35,574 nt of DNA from Candidatus Sediminicultor quintus (GTDB lineage Bacteria; Atribacterota; Phoenicimicrobiia; Phoenicimicrobiales; Phoenicimicrobiaceae), in the NCBI GenBank assembly GCA_001773955.1, contig MEYH01000002.1:1-35574 (forward strand), written 5' to 3'. Under the pieces are notes generated by a model, which was not told the DNA's origin, searched no databases, and saw only the letters and a program-made list of their open reading frames with translations. Position numbers and translations under genes: made by a program. Of the stretch, positions 1 through 8,371 are shown in pieces. How positions within the stretch are numbered: the stretch's first letter is position 1; each line of letters opens with the position of its first letter.

Positions 1-1
1 A

Positions 2-1120
2 CTACTCTGTCAACCTTTCTGGATGTTTGGTGCAGAGATGGGAGCCAATGAATATGGGGTGGTTATTGGTAATGAAGCAATATTCACCAGAGAAAAGCCG
101 GATAAAACAGGTCTAACTGGCATGGACTTAGTTCGCTTGGCCCTCGAAAGAAGCCAAACTGCCCGACAGGCATTGGAAGTTATTATTGAATTGTTGGAAA
201 AGTATGGACAGGGAGGTAATTGCGGTTATCGATTTAAATTGAAGTATATGAATAGTTTTTTAATTGCCGACAAAAAAGAGGCTTATGTATTGGAGACAGT
301 GAAAGCCTGGTGGGTTTGGAAGAAAATTAAAGATGTTTGGAGTATATCTAATATAATATCTTTACAGAAAGATTATGATTCTTGTTCTGAAGGATTGATA
401 GGTAATGCAATTAAAAAGGGTTACTGCAAAAAAAGAGAAGATTTTAATTTTCGAAAATGTTATTCCGCTAAATTTATGACCTGGGCCGCTAAGGGTGCAG
501 AACGGGAGAAGCGTACCCGAGCTTTGCTTTCACAGAGGAAGAAGAGGTTAGCTACCAGAGATTTTATTAATATTTTACGAGATCATGGGGAAAATTCCCG
601 GTGGACTCCTATCCGGGGACCTGGTGCCACCTTGTGCCTGCACGCAGCAGACAAGTTATTTCGCCGAACTCAAACAGTCTGTTCCCTGGTTGCAAAAACT
701 GGTGAGAACGGGCAATTTTTTTATGCCACCGGAGCTTCCAATCCCTGTATAAGTCCCTTTTTTCCCGTCTTTTCTCCTGATACAACCGTTCCTGGTGAGT
801 ATAGCGAGGGAAGCGAAAATTATCATTCAAAATCTTATTGGTGGGAGAGTGAACGATTTCATCGAAAGGCTTTACTAAATTTTAATTCGGCGCAAGTTGA
901 AATCCAGCCTTTGATCATTAATTATGAGGAAGAAATAATTTCAACCATTGAAAACAGTTTAAGTACATTAAATCAAAAACAGATTAATGAATATTTTATA
1001 CGAGCTCGAGCCATAGTTAAAAATTGGGGATCTAAATTAGATCACCTTCCTTCGGTAAACTTGGGATGGGGTTTCAGTCATTATTGGCGGGGATATAATA
1101 AACGAAACGGAATTATTTAA
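2..1120 (+). CDS. Secernin-like peptidase C69 family protein (5' end outside window)
   Basis: The reading frame is open from base 2, so the gene begins upstream of the window. The first visible residues, QPFWMFGAEMGANEYGVVIGNEA, resemble the secernin / dipeptidase C69 branch of the Ntn-hydrolase fold. In this family the N-terminal cysteine is the nucleophile after self-processing, and that residue would lie upstream and cannot be checked. An internal ATG at base 23 falls inside the conserved WMFGAEMGANE block and is unlikely to be the true start. The protein ends at 1120, about 60 bases before a flavodoxin gene on the same strand. The substrate is unknown; family members cleave dipeptides or amide bonds. 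The family call is fairly secure and the exact activity is not. Confidence 0.75.
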   Translation, partial: LLCQPFWMFGAEMGANEYGVVIGNEAIFTREKPDKTGLTGMDLVRLALERSQTARQALEVIIELLEKYGQGGNCGYRFKLKYMNSFLIADKKEAYVLETVKAWWVWKKIKDVWSISNIISLQKDYDSCSEGLIGNAIKKGYCKKREDFNFRKCYSAKFMTWAAKGAEREKRTRALLSQRKKRLATRDFINILRDHGENSRWTPIRGPGATLCLHAADKLFRRTQTVCSLVAKTGENGQFFYATGASNPCISPFFPVFSPDTTVPGEYSEGSENYHSKSYWWESERFHRKALLNFNSAQVEIQPLIINYEEEIISTIENSLSTLNQKQINEYFIRARAIVKNWGSKLDHLPSVNLGWGFSHYWRGYNKRNGII

Positions 1121-1185
1121 GATAAATAAAGATTTTACACTGAAGGTTTTTTCAAGACAGAATAAAGAATTGAGGGCATTTTTTG

Positions 1186-1668
1186 ATGAAAATATTAGTA
1201 GTATTTTATTCCAGAAGCGGGAAAACTAAAAAAGCAGCCGAAGCTATTTCAGAAATCTTAAAGTGTGATAAGGAAGAGATTTTTGATATGAAGAGCAGGG
1301 AGGGAATTGTAGGATTCTTAAGCGCCGGGACTGATGCTAACTTGAGAAGATTAACCGCAATTAAGGAGATAAAATATGATCCCTCTTTATACGATCTGGT
1401 TATTATCGGAACCCCTATCTGGTCCTCCAATATTTCTACCCCTATCAGAACCTATCTTTTTTTATTCAAAGAAGAATTTAAAAAAGTAGCTTTTTTCTGT
1501 ACCCGGTTAGGTTCAGATTCCAAGAAAGTGTTTGCTGATATGAAAAATCTTAGTCAAAAGGCACCACTTGTTGTGCTTGAGCTGACCACAAGAGAAGTGG
1601 CAAGGGACCAATATATACAGAAAGTGAAAGAATTTATAGAAAATTTAAAGGAAGAGATAGTAAAATAA
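1186..1668 (+). CDS. Flavodoxin-like protein
   Basis: This is a small flavodoxin-fold protein of about 160 residues. The N-terminus KILVVFYSRSGKTKKAAE is the FMN phosphate-binding loop (strand 1 followed by S/T-x-S/T-G-x-T). The stretch LVIIGTPIWSSNISTPI is the second FMN-contacting region, with the aromatic residue that usually stacks on the flavin. Flavodoxins carry electrons, or in longer variants act as FMN reductases; nothing here tells which. ATG 1186 is preferred because GAGGG at 1172-1176 sits about 9 bases upstream; TTG 1183 directly in front is a possible alternative. The next gene starts only one base after its stop, so the two are probably cotranscribed. Confidence 0.85.
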   Translation: MKILVVFYSRSGKTKKAAEAISEILKCDKEEIFDMKSREGIVGFLSAGTDANLRRLTAIKEIKYDPSLYDLVIIGTPIWSSNISTPIRTYLFLFKEEFKKVAFFCTRLGSDSKKVFADMKNLSQKAPLVVLELTTREVARDQYIQKVKEFIENLKEEIVK

Positions 1669-1669
1669 A

Positions 1670-2062
1670 ATGAAAGTAACCGAAGAAGAATTTGAAGAAT
1701 TAGTAACCGAGGCAATAAGCAGCCTTCCCGAAACATTTAAAGAAAAGATGGAAAATATTGCTATCGCAATTGAAGATTTGCCTTCCCAGGAACTCCTTGG
1801 GGAGATGAAAATCAAATCACCCTATGGCCTTTTGGGCCTTTATCGGGGAGTCCCTTATACCAGAAGAGGTATCTGGTATAGGAACGTTATGCCTGATAAG
1901 ATTATTATCTTTAAAAAGCCTATAGAAGTACGCTGTAGAAATAAAGAAGAAATAGGGGAATCTGTTAGAAGAGTAGTTATTCATGAGATTGGACATTACT
2001 TTGGTTTAGGAGAAGCAGACTTAAGAAGGATTGAAAGAGAAAGGGATAAAAATAGTACATAG
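1670..2062 (+). CDS. Small zincin-like metallopeptidase family protein
   Basis: This 130-residue protein carries a zincin motif HEIGHYFGL: His105, Glu106 and His109, with Glu/Asp ligands possibly in the following GEADLRRIE. Length, a single HExxH near the C-terminus and an RGVPYTRRG-like middle segment fit the family of minimal metallopeptidase-like proteins annotated as 'metallopeptidase family protein' (TTHA0227-like). Their substrate is not known to me. It follows the flavodoxin gene by one base and has only a weak upstream AG-rich ribosome site, which suggests translational coupling. There is no signal peptide, so it should be cytoplasmic. Confidence 0.75.
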   Translation: MKVTEEEFEELVTEAISSLPETFKEKMENIAIAIEDLPSQELLGEMKIKSPYGLLGLYRGVPYTRRGIWYRNVMPDKIIIFKKPIEVRCRNKEEIGESVRRVVIHEIGHYFGLGEADLRRIERERDKNST

Positions 2063-2325
2063 TATCGAGTAAAGAAAGAGAAAGAAAAGATAAAATAGCG
2101 TTTAGCGTGGAGCGTATACATTTAGTTAGTTGGTTGAAAATACAGGTTACAAGCTTCAAGTTACGAGTTTCAATTTTGAAAAAGCCCTTACAGTGAACCG
2201 AAATCTGAAAACTGTAAACAGTTTTTCCTTATCTAAAAACTAAAAACTAATTTTGTTTTTTGCATTTAAAACTAAAGACTATTCACTGACGACTAACGAC
2301 TAATTTATAGATAAGAGATAAAGTT
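2063..2325 (+). other. Intergenic stretch of short repeated words
   Basis: I see no gene in these 263 bases. The sequence is built from short, imperfectly repeated words such as ctaaaaactaaaaactaa and gactaacgactaa, plus variants of acaagcttcaagttacgag. It looks like low-complexity spacer that expanded by slippage or word duplication. No convincing promoter or terminator is visible. Confidence 0.5.
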
Positions 2326-3360
2326 ATGAAACCAATAAAAAAAGAAAAAATATTTTTAACCCATTCTTATTTTAAATATCCTTTGCCTGAGGAGATGTTA
2401 AAGGATTTAGCTCAAGAATTAAAAGACATCAATCTTTATCCATCAGGAGGAGAATATACTGAACTCCGACAGTTTTTAGCAAAATATGTAGGAGTAAAAA
2501 TAGAGAATATTTTACCTGCCAATGGTTCGGATGAAGTTATTGAAATAGTTTCCCGAGCGTACAAGGGAGAAGCTTTAATTCCTATTCCTACTTTTTCTCA
2601 ATATGAAGCGAGTGCAGATAGAGGCCGATTATCTAAAGTTTTAGTCAATTGTTTGAATAATGGAGTGTATTCCCTTAATTATTCTGCTCAACAATTAGAT
2701 AAAGCTTCTTTGGTTTGGATATGCAATCCTAATAATCCTACCGGGACGAGAATTCCCCGGGAAAACATAATTAACATTTTGCAAGGGGCAAAAGGGATGG
2801 TCATAGTTGATGAATGTAATTACGAGTATCTGGGAGAGACCGTAGTGGATTAAATAGATAAATATGAAAATTTAATCATCTCCAGAAGTTTTTCTAAAAA
2901 TTTTGGATTAGCCGGATTACGCCTTGGTTTTGCTGTATCTAATCCTCAGAATATTAAAAAATTAGCCTTTTTTGGTCAGGAATTCAGAATAAATAGAATG
3001 GCTGAAAAGGCTGCGGAAAAGATTCTAAAATATTTAGATTATTATCAAGAAGCTTGGGAAAAAATAAAGAAAGCAAGAGATAAATTTGTAAGACAAATAA
3101 ATGAGCTGGGATTTTTTGCTTATGATTCCCAGGCAAACTTTGTTTTAGTAGAGTTCAAGAATAAGAAAGAGACCGAAAGGGTTTGGAAATATCTAAAGGA
3201 AAAAGATATTTATACTTTAGCTGGCTGGGAAAATGAATTTTCTGGTTTAGGAGATCAATTTATCAGATTTACTATCGGAGAAGAATGGGAGATGGATAGG
3301 GTAGTAGAGGTGCTAATTGATTATATAAAGAAAAGTTATGAATCTGTTACTATTTACTAA
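2326..3360 (+). pseudogene. hisC: HisC-like PLP aminotransferase with one in-frame stop
   Basis: The frame encodes about 344 codons of a class I/II aminotransferase of the histidinol-phosphate aminotransferase type, full length for the family, but a TAA at 2851-2853 interrupts it at codon 176. Both halves lie in the same frame. The first half has the ANGSDEVIE region, NPNNPTG and VDECNYEY (the Asp/Tyr pair that contacts PLP). The second half, open from 2854, begins IDKYENLIISRSFSKNFG and holds the PLP lysine (about residue 191 of SRSFSKNFGLAGLRLGF) and the ANFVLVEF C-terminal part. Neither half could work alone. A single TTA to TAA change at a position where Leu would fit explains the break. 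HisC catalyses the transamination step of histidine synthesis; related enzymes (CobD, aromatic aminotransferases) cannot be excluded. It could be a recent pseudogene or a sequence error. Confidence 0.8.
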
Positions 3361-3373
3361 TTTTCTCCATTTT

Positions 3374-3448
3374 GTCATTGCGAGAAGCGAAGCGACGAAG
3401 CAATCTCAACCCGAGATTGCCACGCTCTCTTTGGTCGCTCGCAATGAC
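3374..3448. repeat. REP-like palindromic intergenic repeat
   Basis: An 11-base terminal inverted repeat, GTCATTGCGAG (3374-3384) and CTCGCAATGAC (3438-3448), encloses inner complementary words CAATCTC (3401-3407) and GAGATTG (3413-3419). The whole unit can fold into one long hairpin. Elements with this GTCATTGCGAG...CTCGCAATGAC design are widespread intergenic repeats in bacteria. It lies between the broken hisC and a tRNA gene. An apparent + strand reading frame across this area is an artefact of the repeat and the tRNA. Confidence 0.8.
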
Positions 3449-3474
3449 TAAATACTATCGACTAAATAAAAAGG

Positions 3475-3558
3475 TGCCGAAGGGGGGATTTGAACCCCCA
3501 CAGGCATACACCCACTACGCCCTGAACGTAGCGCGTCTACCAGTTCCGCCACTTCGGC
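3475..3558 (-). tRNA. tRNA-Leu (anticodon CAG)
   Basis: Read on the minus strand, GCCGAAG pairs with CTTCGGC as a 7-bp acceptor stem. The anticodon stem CTACG/CGTAG closes the loop TTCAGGG, giving anticodon CAG (Leu, codon CUG). A D arm with AACTGGTAGAC, a long variable arm typical of class II tRNAs, and a T arm GGGGG-TTCAAAT-CCCCC are all present. The discriminator is A, as expected for tRNA-Leu. The bases after it are CCTT, so the CCA tail is only partly encoded and would be completed enzymatically. Confidence 0.95.
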
Positions 3559-3692
3559 ATATTATTTTATTAAAAGATAAGATCAGGATAAGTTATTTAC
3601 TACTAAATAGCATAAAGAAAACAAGTAATATTGTCAAGTTTTGTAATGGCTGATGAGTCGAAAGTTGATTGAAATTTTTTTAAGAATTTTTA

Positions 3693-3721
3693 TTGACAAA
3701 AAATATAAGATAGTGTATTAT
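3693..3721 (+). promoter_or_regulatory. Sigma-70 type promoter of the ROK regulator
   Basis: TTGACA (3693-3698), a 17-base spacer and TATTAT (3716-3721) form a near-consensus promoter about 60 bases upstream of the ROK regulator. Transcription would start near 3728, just before a small inverted repeat that could be an operator. Confidence 0.75.
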
Positions 3722-3732
3722 TTTTTTAAAGA

Positions 3733-3746
3733 GACTTAATAAAGTC
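3733..3746. promoter_or_regulatory. Possible operator (inverted repeat)
   Basis: GACTT-AATA-AAGTC is a perfect 5-bp inverted repeat just downstream of the expected transcription start of the ROK regulator. Position and symmetry fit autoregulation by the ROK repressor, but no second copy with the same sequence was found before the transporter genes, so this is a weak inference. Confidence 0.3.
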
Positions 3747-3784
3747 ACTGGAAAAAGTAAGTTTATAAATAGAAGGTTAACCAA

Positions 3785-4993
3785 ATGCAAAAAACCGGGA
3801 ATTTGAAATTAATTCAAGAATTAAATAGATCTATCATACTTAAGACAATACGGCATTATGGTCCTATTTCCCGCAGTGAAATTGCTAAAAGGAATAAAAT
3901 AAGCCCTACAACGGTGACTGCTGCAGTAAGAAAATTACTTCAGCAGGGATTGGTATTTGAGGATGGTGTAGGAGCATCCAGTGGTGGCAGAAAACCTATT
4001 CTTATTCGATTTTCTCCAGAAAGTCGATTTGTTTTCGGGGTTGCTATTACTAATTCCTCCATCAAAATTGCAGAAATGAATTTAGAAGCAAAAGTTCGCA
4101 GACAAAAGGTATTTCCTATTTATAATCTAACTGGTAAATTAGTCACTGATTATCTTTTAAAGTCAATTGGCCAGTTTTTAGAAAAGTATTCTGATTTAAC
4201 CAAATGCATCGGGATTTCGATTGTATCACCCGGAATTATTGATGTAGACAAGGGAATAATTTATGAAAACACGAAATTGAAATTAAAAGATATTCCTCTG
4301 AAAGAAATGGTGGAAAAACAATTCAAACTAAAAACCTGGCTAGAAAATGATGCCAATGCAATTGCGTTAGCTGAAAAACGATTTGGAGCGTATAGAAAAT
4401 TTAAAAATTTAATTTATATTACAATTGGTGATGGAGTTGGGGCTGGGATTATAGTAAATGGATCTATCTTTCGCGGCTGTAGGGGAGGAGCAGGAGAAGT
4501 CGGTCATACAAGTATAGATAGAAATGGTATTCCCTGTGATTGTGGGAACACAGGCTGTCTTGAAAATTATGTAAGCTGGTCTGCTATCTGCTCTAAAGTA
4601 TTGTTTTCTGTAGCACAAGGAAAACCTACCATGATGTCGGAGTTAGTAAAAGGTGATATAAGTCGAATTACCCCCTCTATTTTTCGTGATGCATTGAAAA
4701 AAAATGATCAATTAGCCAAAGAAATTATGAAAGATACGGCGGCATATCTTGCAACCGGGATGGTTAATCTGGTTAATTTATTCAATCCAGATATAATCAT
4801 TTTAGGAGGGAAGGTTGCTTATGATAATCAATTTCTGCTTTCCCAGGTAAAGAAATTAGTGTTTAAACAAGCTCTGACTATTTTAACTAATAAACTAGAA
4901 ATTTGTTCGACTTCTTTGAGAGAGGATTTCAGAATGATTGCCGCTGCAACTATTCCTTTACAGGAGATATTTCATTTCTCTATTTCTTCTTGA
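3785..4993 (+). CDS. ROK family transcriptional repressor (NagC/XylR type)
   Basis: This is a 402-residue ROK regulator. Residues about 10-75 form a winged HTH ([22 protein letters not shown]) followed by SSGGRKP, typical of NagC/XylR repressors. The rest is the sugar-kinase-like ROK domain: [22 protein letters not shown] with the catalytic-type Asp, the glycine-rich [13 protein letters not shown], and the zinc site GHT plus [10 protein letters not shown]. Such proteins bind DNA without sugar and release it when a sugar or sugar phosphate binds. Placed first in an amino-sugar locus behind its own strong promoter, it probably senses GlcNAc, GlcNAc-6-P or the imported oligosaccharide and controls the genes that follow. 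No membrane segment is present. Confidence 0.9.
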   Translation: MQKTGNLKLIQELNRSIILKTIRHYGPISRSEIAKRNKISPTTVTAAVRKLLQQGLVFEDGVGASSGGRKPILIRFSPESRFVFGVAITNSSIKIAEMNLEAKVRRQKVFPIYNLTGKLVTDYLLKSIGQFLEKYSDLTKCIGISIVSPGIIDVDKGIIYENTKLKLKDIPLKEMVEKQFKLKTWLENDANAIALAEKRFGAYRKFKNLIYITIGDGVGAGIIVNGSIFRGCRGGAGEVGHTSIDRNGIPCDCGNTGCLENYVSWSAICSKVLFSVAQGKPTMMSELVKGDISRITPSIFRDALKKNDQLAKEIMKDTAAYLATGMVNLVNLFNPDIIILGGKVAYDNQFLLSQVKKLVFKQALTILTNKLEICSTSLREDFRMIAAATIPLQEIFHFSISS

Positions 4994-5260
4994 TTTAAGG
5001 ATTAAATAAATATAAAAATGTAAAATTAAATAAGTTTTTAAAATAATTTTTTATGAAATTTTTATGGTTAAGATATATTAACTGTTAAAATGTGTGCTTT
5101 GTTTAATTAAAAAGACCATTGTTTAGGTTAAAGCAATAGAGAACTTCCTTTTATTTGGAGAAAGGGAGAAAAAAAGAGAAAGGAGGTTATTTTGAAATAA
5201 AATTAAATCCAATATTTTTTTCAATTTTTTTATGTAAATAAAAAATAGGGGAGGATAAAA
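4994..5260 (+). promoter_or_regulatory. AT-rich leader before the ABC transporter
   Basis: These 267 very AT-rich bases hold no gene. An inverted repeat GTTAA-GATATA-TTAAC (5067-5082) could be a regulator binding site. An AAAGGAGG sequence near 5180 is followed only by TTG-AAA-TAA, so it has no real reading frame behind it. I cannot point to a convincing -35/-10 pair, although the length and the inverted repeat make a regulated promoter likely. Confidence 0.35.
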
Positions 5261-6526
5261 ATGATGTTTAAAAAATTATTTTGTCTGGTTATGGCTTTAG
5301 TATTTGTTTCGAGTATATCAGTTTGTGTTTTTAGTCAAGAAAAAGAAGTAGAGTTAACGGTGCTTAATTATCTTGATATTACTTCTCCTGAAGCTAAGGC
5401 TTGGGATGCTACTGTAGAAGCATTTAATGCTAAATATCCTAACATCACATTGAAAATTGAAAATAGTTTTGGTGAGGCATACCATCAGAAACTTGCTGCA
5501 CTGGCTGCTGCAGGAGATTTGCCTGATGTTATGTATCTGTGGCCAGGTGGACGAAGTGCTGAAATTTATAAAAATGAGCTTACTGAAGATCTGTATCCAT
5601 TTCTAGGCCCAGATAAAGACAAATTTGTTCCTGCTGCTGTTACTCCCCAATGGGATGGTAAACTTTATGAGCTTCCTATTGGAATCACTGCAACCCATGT
5701 TATGTATGTTAATACTAAACTACTTATTGATCTTGGCCTTACCATGCCTAAGACCTACGGTGAACTTGTTGCGATGGTGCCTAAAATAAAAGAAGCTGGC
5801 CTTTATCCTATTTTGATGCCTAATAAAGCTGCCTGGGTTATGCAGTCCTGTCTATTCAGTGCATTGGTAGGAAGAATAGCTGGACAGGATTGGCTGGATG
5901 CATTAATTGCAGGAGAAGCTTCTTTTACCGATCAAGAGTTTGTTGATTCTCTTGCATTTGTAAAAGATATGTATGATACTGGTTTGCTTCCACCTCAAAG
6001 TATCCAGTTAGAGTATGGAGATGGTCCAAACTTATTTGCAACCGGCAGAAGTCCGTTTATGATTGATGGAGATTGGCGAGTAGGCGCCCTAGTTCCTCTT
6101 TTAAGTGAAGAGGAACAAGAAAATTTTGAGCTTACTGTATTTCCTGATATCGCAGGACAAAAAGGTGAGTCCGGTTCCACCTCTACTGTAGCAGCAACTG
6201 GTTTTGGTATGAAAGCAGGTCTTATAGGGGATAAAGTTGATGCTGCCTGGAAATGGATTTACTTCTTTGCAGGACCCCAAGCAGCAGAGATCAGATTAAT
6301 TGAGCAAGGAATGATACCTACTTATATTATGGATCTCTCGGCTTATGACATATCGCCACTGGCAGTAAAAAGAGGAGCTTTCTATCCTGAACACAGTGGT
6401 ACTTATGTACTTGATGATAAAATTACTGGTGAACCAATCAATATATTAAACATAGGTCTTCAGGAATTGGCATTAGGTAATACTACACCTGAAAAACTAG
6501 CGGCAGAAATAGAAGCTGCAAGATAG
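5261..6526 (+). CDS. ABC transporter sugar-binding protein (family 1 extracellular SBP)
   Basis: This 421-residue solute-binding protein begins with a signal peptide (MMFKKLFCLVMALVFVSS..., cleavage near SVCVFSQ). The mature part has the family 1 layout: a first lobe starting ELTVLNYLDITSPEAKAWD, the AAGDLPDVMYLWPGG segment with an aromatic residue that would stack on sugar, and a later ATGFGMKAG lobe. The cysteine near the cleavage site might allow lipid attachment, but no clean lipobox is visible. It delivers a sugar to the two permeases that follow. The context (GH3 hexosaminidase, nagA, nagB) points to GlcNAc-containing oligosaccharides such as chitobiose or cell-wall fragments; this is inferred from the neighbours only. 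Start: ATG 5261 after GGGGAGGA. Confidence 0.9.
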   Translation: MMFKKLFCLVMALVFVSSISVCVFSQEKEVELTVLNYLDITSPEAKAWDATVEAFNAKYPNITLKIENSFGEAYHQKLAALAAAGDLPDVMYLWPGGRSAEIYKNELTEDLYPFLGPDKDKFVPAAVTPQWDGKLYELPIGITATHVMYVNTKLLIDLGLTMPKTYGELVAMVPKIKEAGLYPILMPNKAAWVMQSCLFSALVGRIAGQDWLDALIAGEASFTDQEFVDSLAFVKDMYDTGLLPPQSIQLEYGDGPNLFATGRSPFMIDGDWRVGALVPLLSEEEQENFELTVFPDIAGQKGESGSTSTVAATGFGMKAGLIGDKVDAAWKWIYFFAGPQAAEIRLIEQGMIPTYIMDLSAYDISPLAVKRGAFYPEHSGTYVLDDKITGEPINILNIGLQELALGNTTPEKLAAEIEAAR

Positions 6527-6536
6527 AAGAATGTAT

Positions 6537-6564
6537 AATGGGCACTGTCTGCGCGGTGCCCATT
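6537..6564 (+). promoter_or_regulatory. Stem-loop between binding protein and permease genes
   Basis: AATGGGCAC (6537-6545) and GTGCCCATT (6556-6564) form a perfect 9-bp stem with a 10-base loop, 11 bases after the binding-protein stop. No U-run follows, so it is more likely an mRNA 3'-end stabiliser or partial attenuator than a full terminator. Such stems commonly make the binding protein more abundant than the permeases. Confidence 0.6.
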
Positions 6565-6595
6565 AAATATATTATAGAAGGATAGAATATAAAAA

Positions 6596-7483
6596 ATGGA
6601 AAAATTCAAAAGGGTATCGACATATATGATCTTTGTTTTTCCGGCTTTGGCTATTTATCTAGCAGTAATCGCATTTCCAATAATATCATCTGTGGGTTTG
6701 AGTTTTACAGATTATAATATTTATAAAAACCTGGCTATATGGACCGGGTTGGCAAACTATATAAAAATATTCAAAGACCCGGTTTTTTGGTTTTCAATGA
6801 GGAATAATTTTTTTGTTATCTTCGTATCTGTTTTTGGCCAGATACCACTCGGGTTTGTACTGGCATACTTAATATATAGAAGACTTGTAAAGCGTTCAGT
6901 TTTTTTTCAGGCTATGGTTTTTCTTCCAACTGTTATTTCCACTATCATTATAGGAATTCTCTGGTCAAAAATGTTTTCTCCAATTGGAGTTGTACCAAGG
7001 ATTATTCAAGTTATTACTAACAATCCTGATTATTCAATGACTATAATGACTAATAAAAATCTGGCGATGATTCCCATTGGGTTTGTTCTTCTCTGGATGT
7101 ATACGGGAACTTATCTGATTATTTTTTTGGCTAACCTGCAAAATATTGATCCGGATATCATTGAAGCTGCTCAAATAGACGGAGCAACAGATGGCCAAAT
7201 TTTTAGAAAAATTATTGTACCTCAACTTTACGGTGTATTAGTATTAACCTCGATTTTAGCCATATCAGGAAGTTTAAGGAGTTTTGATTTAATTTTTGCC
7301 ATGACTGGTGGGGGACCTGCCTATTATACAAATTTATTATCAATTTATATGTATAACCAATCTTTTATATTTCATAATTATGGTGTAGGATCTGCCGTTT
7401 CTACGGTTATGGTTATCTTATCAATTGTTTTAGTGATTCTAATACGATTGGCAAGAAGAAAAATTGATATTATGGAGGCGTAA
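6596..7483 (+). CDS. ABC sugar transporter permease, MalF/UgpA type
   Basis: This is an inner-membrane permease of 295 residues with about six hydrophobic helices, the first at residues 10-32. The cytoplasmic EAA loop that docks the ATPase is clear: EAAQIDGATDGQIFRKIIVPQL, about residues 186-207. FDLIFAMTGGGP follows, a hallmark of the MalF/UgpA branch. It pairs with the next gene to form the membrane channel for the sugar brought by the upstream binding protein. It starts 69 bases after the binding-protein gene, beyond a stem-loop, and ends 3 bases before its partner. Confidence 0.9.
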   Translation: MEKFKRVSTYMIFVFPALAIYLAVIAFPIISSVGLSFTDYNIYKNLAIWTGLANYIKIFKDPVFWFSMRNNFFVIFVSVFGQIPLGFVLAYLIYRRLVKRSVFFQAMVFLPTVISTIIIGILWSKMFSPIGVVPRIIQVITNNPDYSMTIMTNKNLAMIPIGFVLLWMYTGTYLIIFLANLQNIDPDIIEAAQIDGATDGQIFRKIIVPQLYGVLVLTSILAISGSLRSFDLIFAMTGGGPAYYTNLLSIYMYNQSFIFHNYGVGSAVSTVMVILSIVLVILIRLARRKIDIMEA

Positions 7484-7486
7484 ACC

Positions 7487-8344
7487 GTGTATGAGGATAC
7501 TTTAAATACAAGAAAAGAACGGAATATTTTTAATAGATTTTTAATCTATATGATTTTTATAATATTTGCGATACTTACTCTTTATCCTTTGATCTGGCTT
7601 TTTTATTCTTCATTTAAACCACAGCTTGAAATTATCAGGGATAGTTTTGCATTACCACAAGACCCGACTTTCAGTAATTATACCCAGGCAATAATAAAAG
7701 GAAAATTAAATATATATGCGATAAACAGTATAATTTATACATTTGTTTCTACCGGGTTGGTTATTATTTTTTCTATGATGGCCTCTTTTGCATTTGCTAA
7801 AATAAAAAATAGAGCAACTCCATTTTTATATAATTCGTTTTTGATAGGTTTACTTATCACCATACAGGCTATTTTGATTCCATTGTTTATTTCTATGACA
7901 CGGATTGGACTTAGAGATACCCGTATTGGAATAATATTTATTTATGTTGCCATTAATCTACCTCTGGCGGTTTATCTGGGAACAGAATTTGTGAAAGCAA
8001 TACCAGATTCTTTAATCGAATCAGCTCAGATTGATGGTGCTTCTTATTTTAGAATTTTTTTTAAAATCATTTTACCTATGTGTAAACCGGTTATGGTAAC
8101 CATTCTTATTTTTACTGCTCTTGCCTGCTGGAACGAATTTATGCTTGCTCTTGTCTTTACCAGTTCTGACTCAGTAAGAAGCCTTCCTGTAGGCATTTTT
8201 TCCTTCTCTGGTCCTCTTGCAACTGAATATGGGATGCAGTTTGCGGCTCTGGTTATTGGAATGACACCAATGATTTTATTATATACCATATTTCATAGGC
8301 AGATAACTCGTGGATTTGCAGCTGGAGGGGCAATAAAGGGATAG
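7487..8344 (+). CDS. ABC sugar transporter permease, MalG/UgpE type
   Basis: This second permease has 285 residues and about six membrane helices. The EAA loop reads ESAQIDGASYFRIFFKIILPM, and the C-terminus ends in RGFAAGGAIKG, as is usual for the MalG/UgpE branch. A GTG start at 7487 is chosen because GGAGG (7474-7478) lies 8 bases upstream; the nearby ATG at 7491 is out of frame. With the preceding permease it forms the translocation pore. No ATP-binding subunit is encoded between the regulator and nagB, so a shared MsmX/UgpC-type ATPase elsewhere in the genome must energise it. Confidence 0.9.
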   Translation: MYEDTLNTRKERNIFNRFLIYMIFIIFAILTLYPLIWLFYSSFKPQLEIIRDSFALPQDPTFSNYTQAIIKGKLNIYAINSIIYTFVSTGLVIIFSMMASFAFAKIKNRATPFLYNSFLIGLLITIQAILIPLFISMTRIGLRDTRIGIIFIYVAINLPLAVYLGTEFVKAIPDSLIESAQIDGASYFRIFFKIILPMCKPVMVTILIFTALACWNEFMLALVFTSSDSVRSLPVGIFSFSGPLATEYGMQFAALVIGMTPMILLYTIFHRQITRGFAAGGAIKG

Positions 8345-8371
8345 CATTAATTATTGAGGAGTGTTTCTATA

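Noticed and set aside
3372-3653. 93-codon + strand open frame
   Set aside because: It runs through the palindromic repeat and the minus-strand tRNA-Leu gene; its protein pattern comes from those elements.
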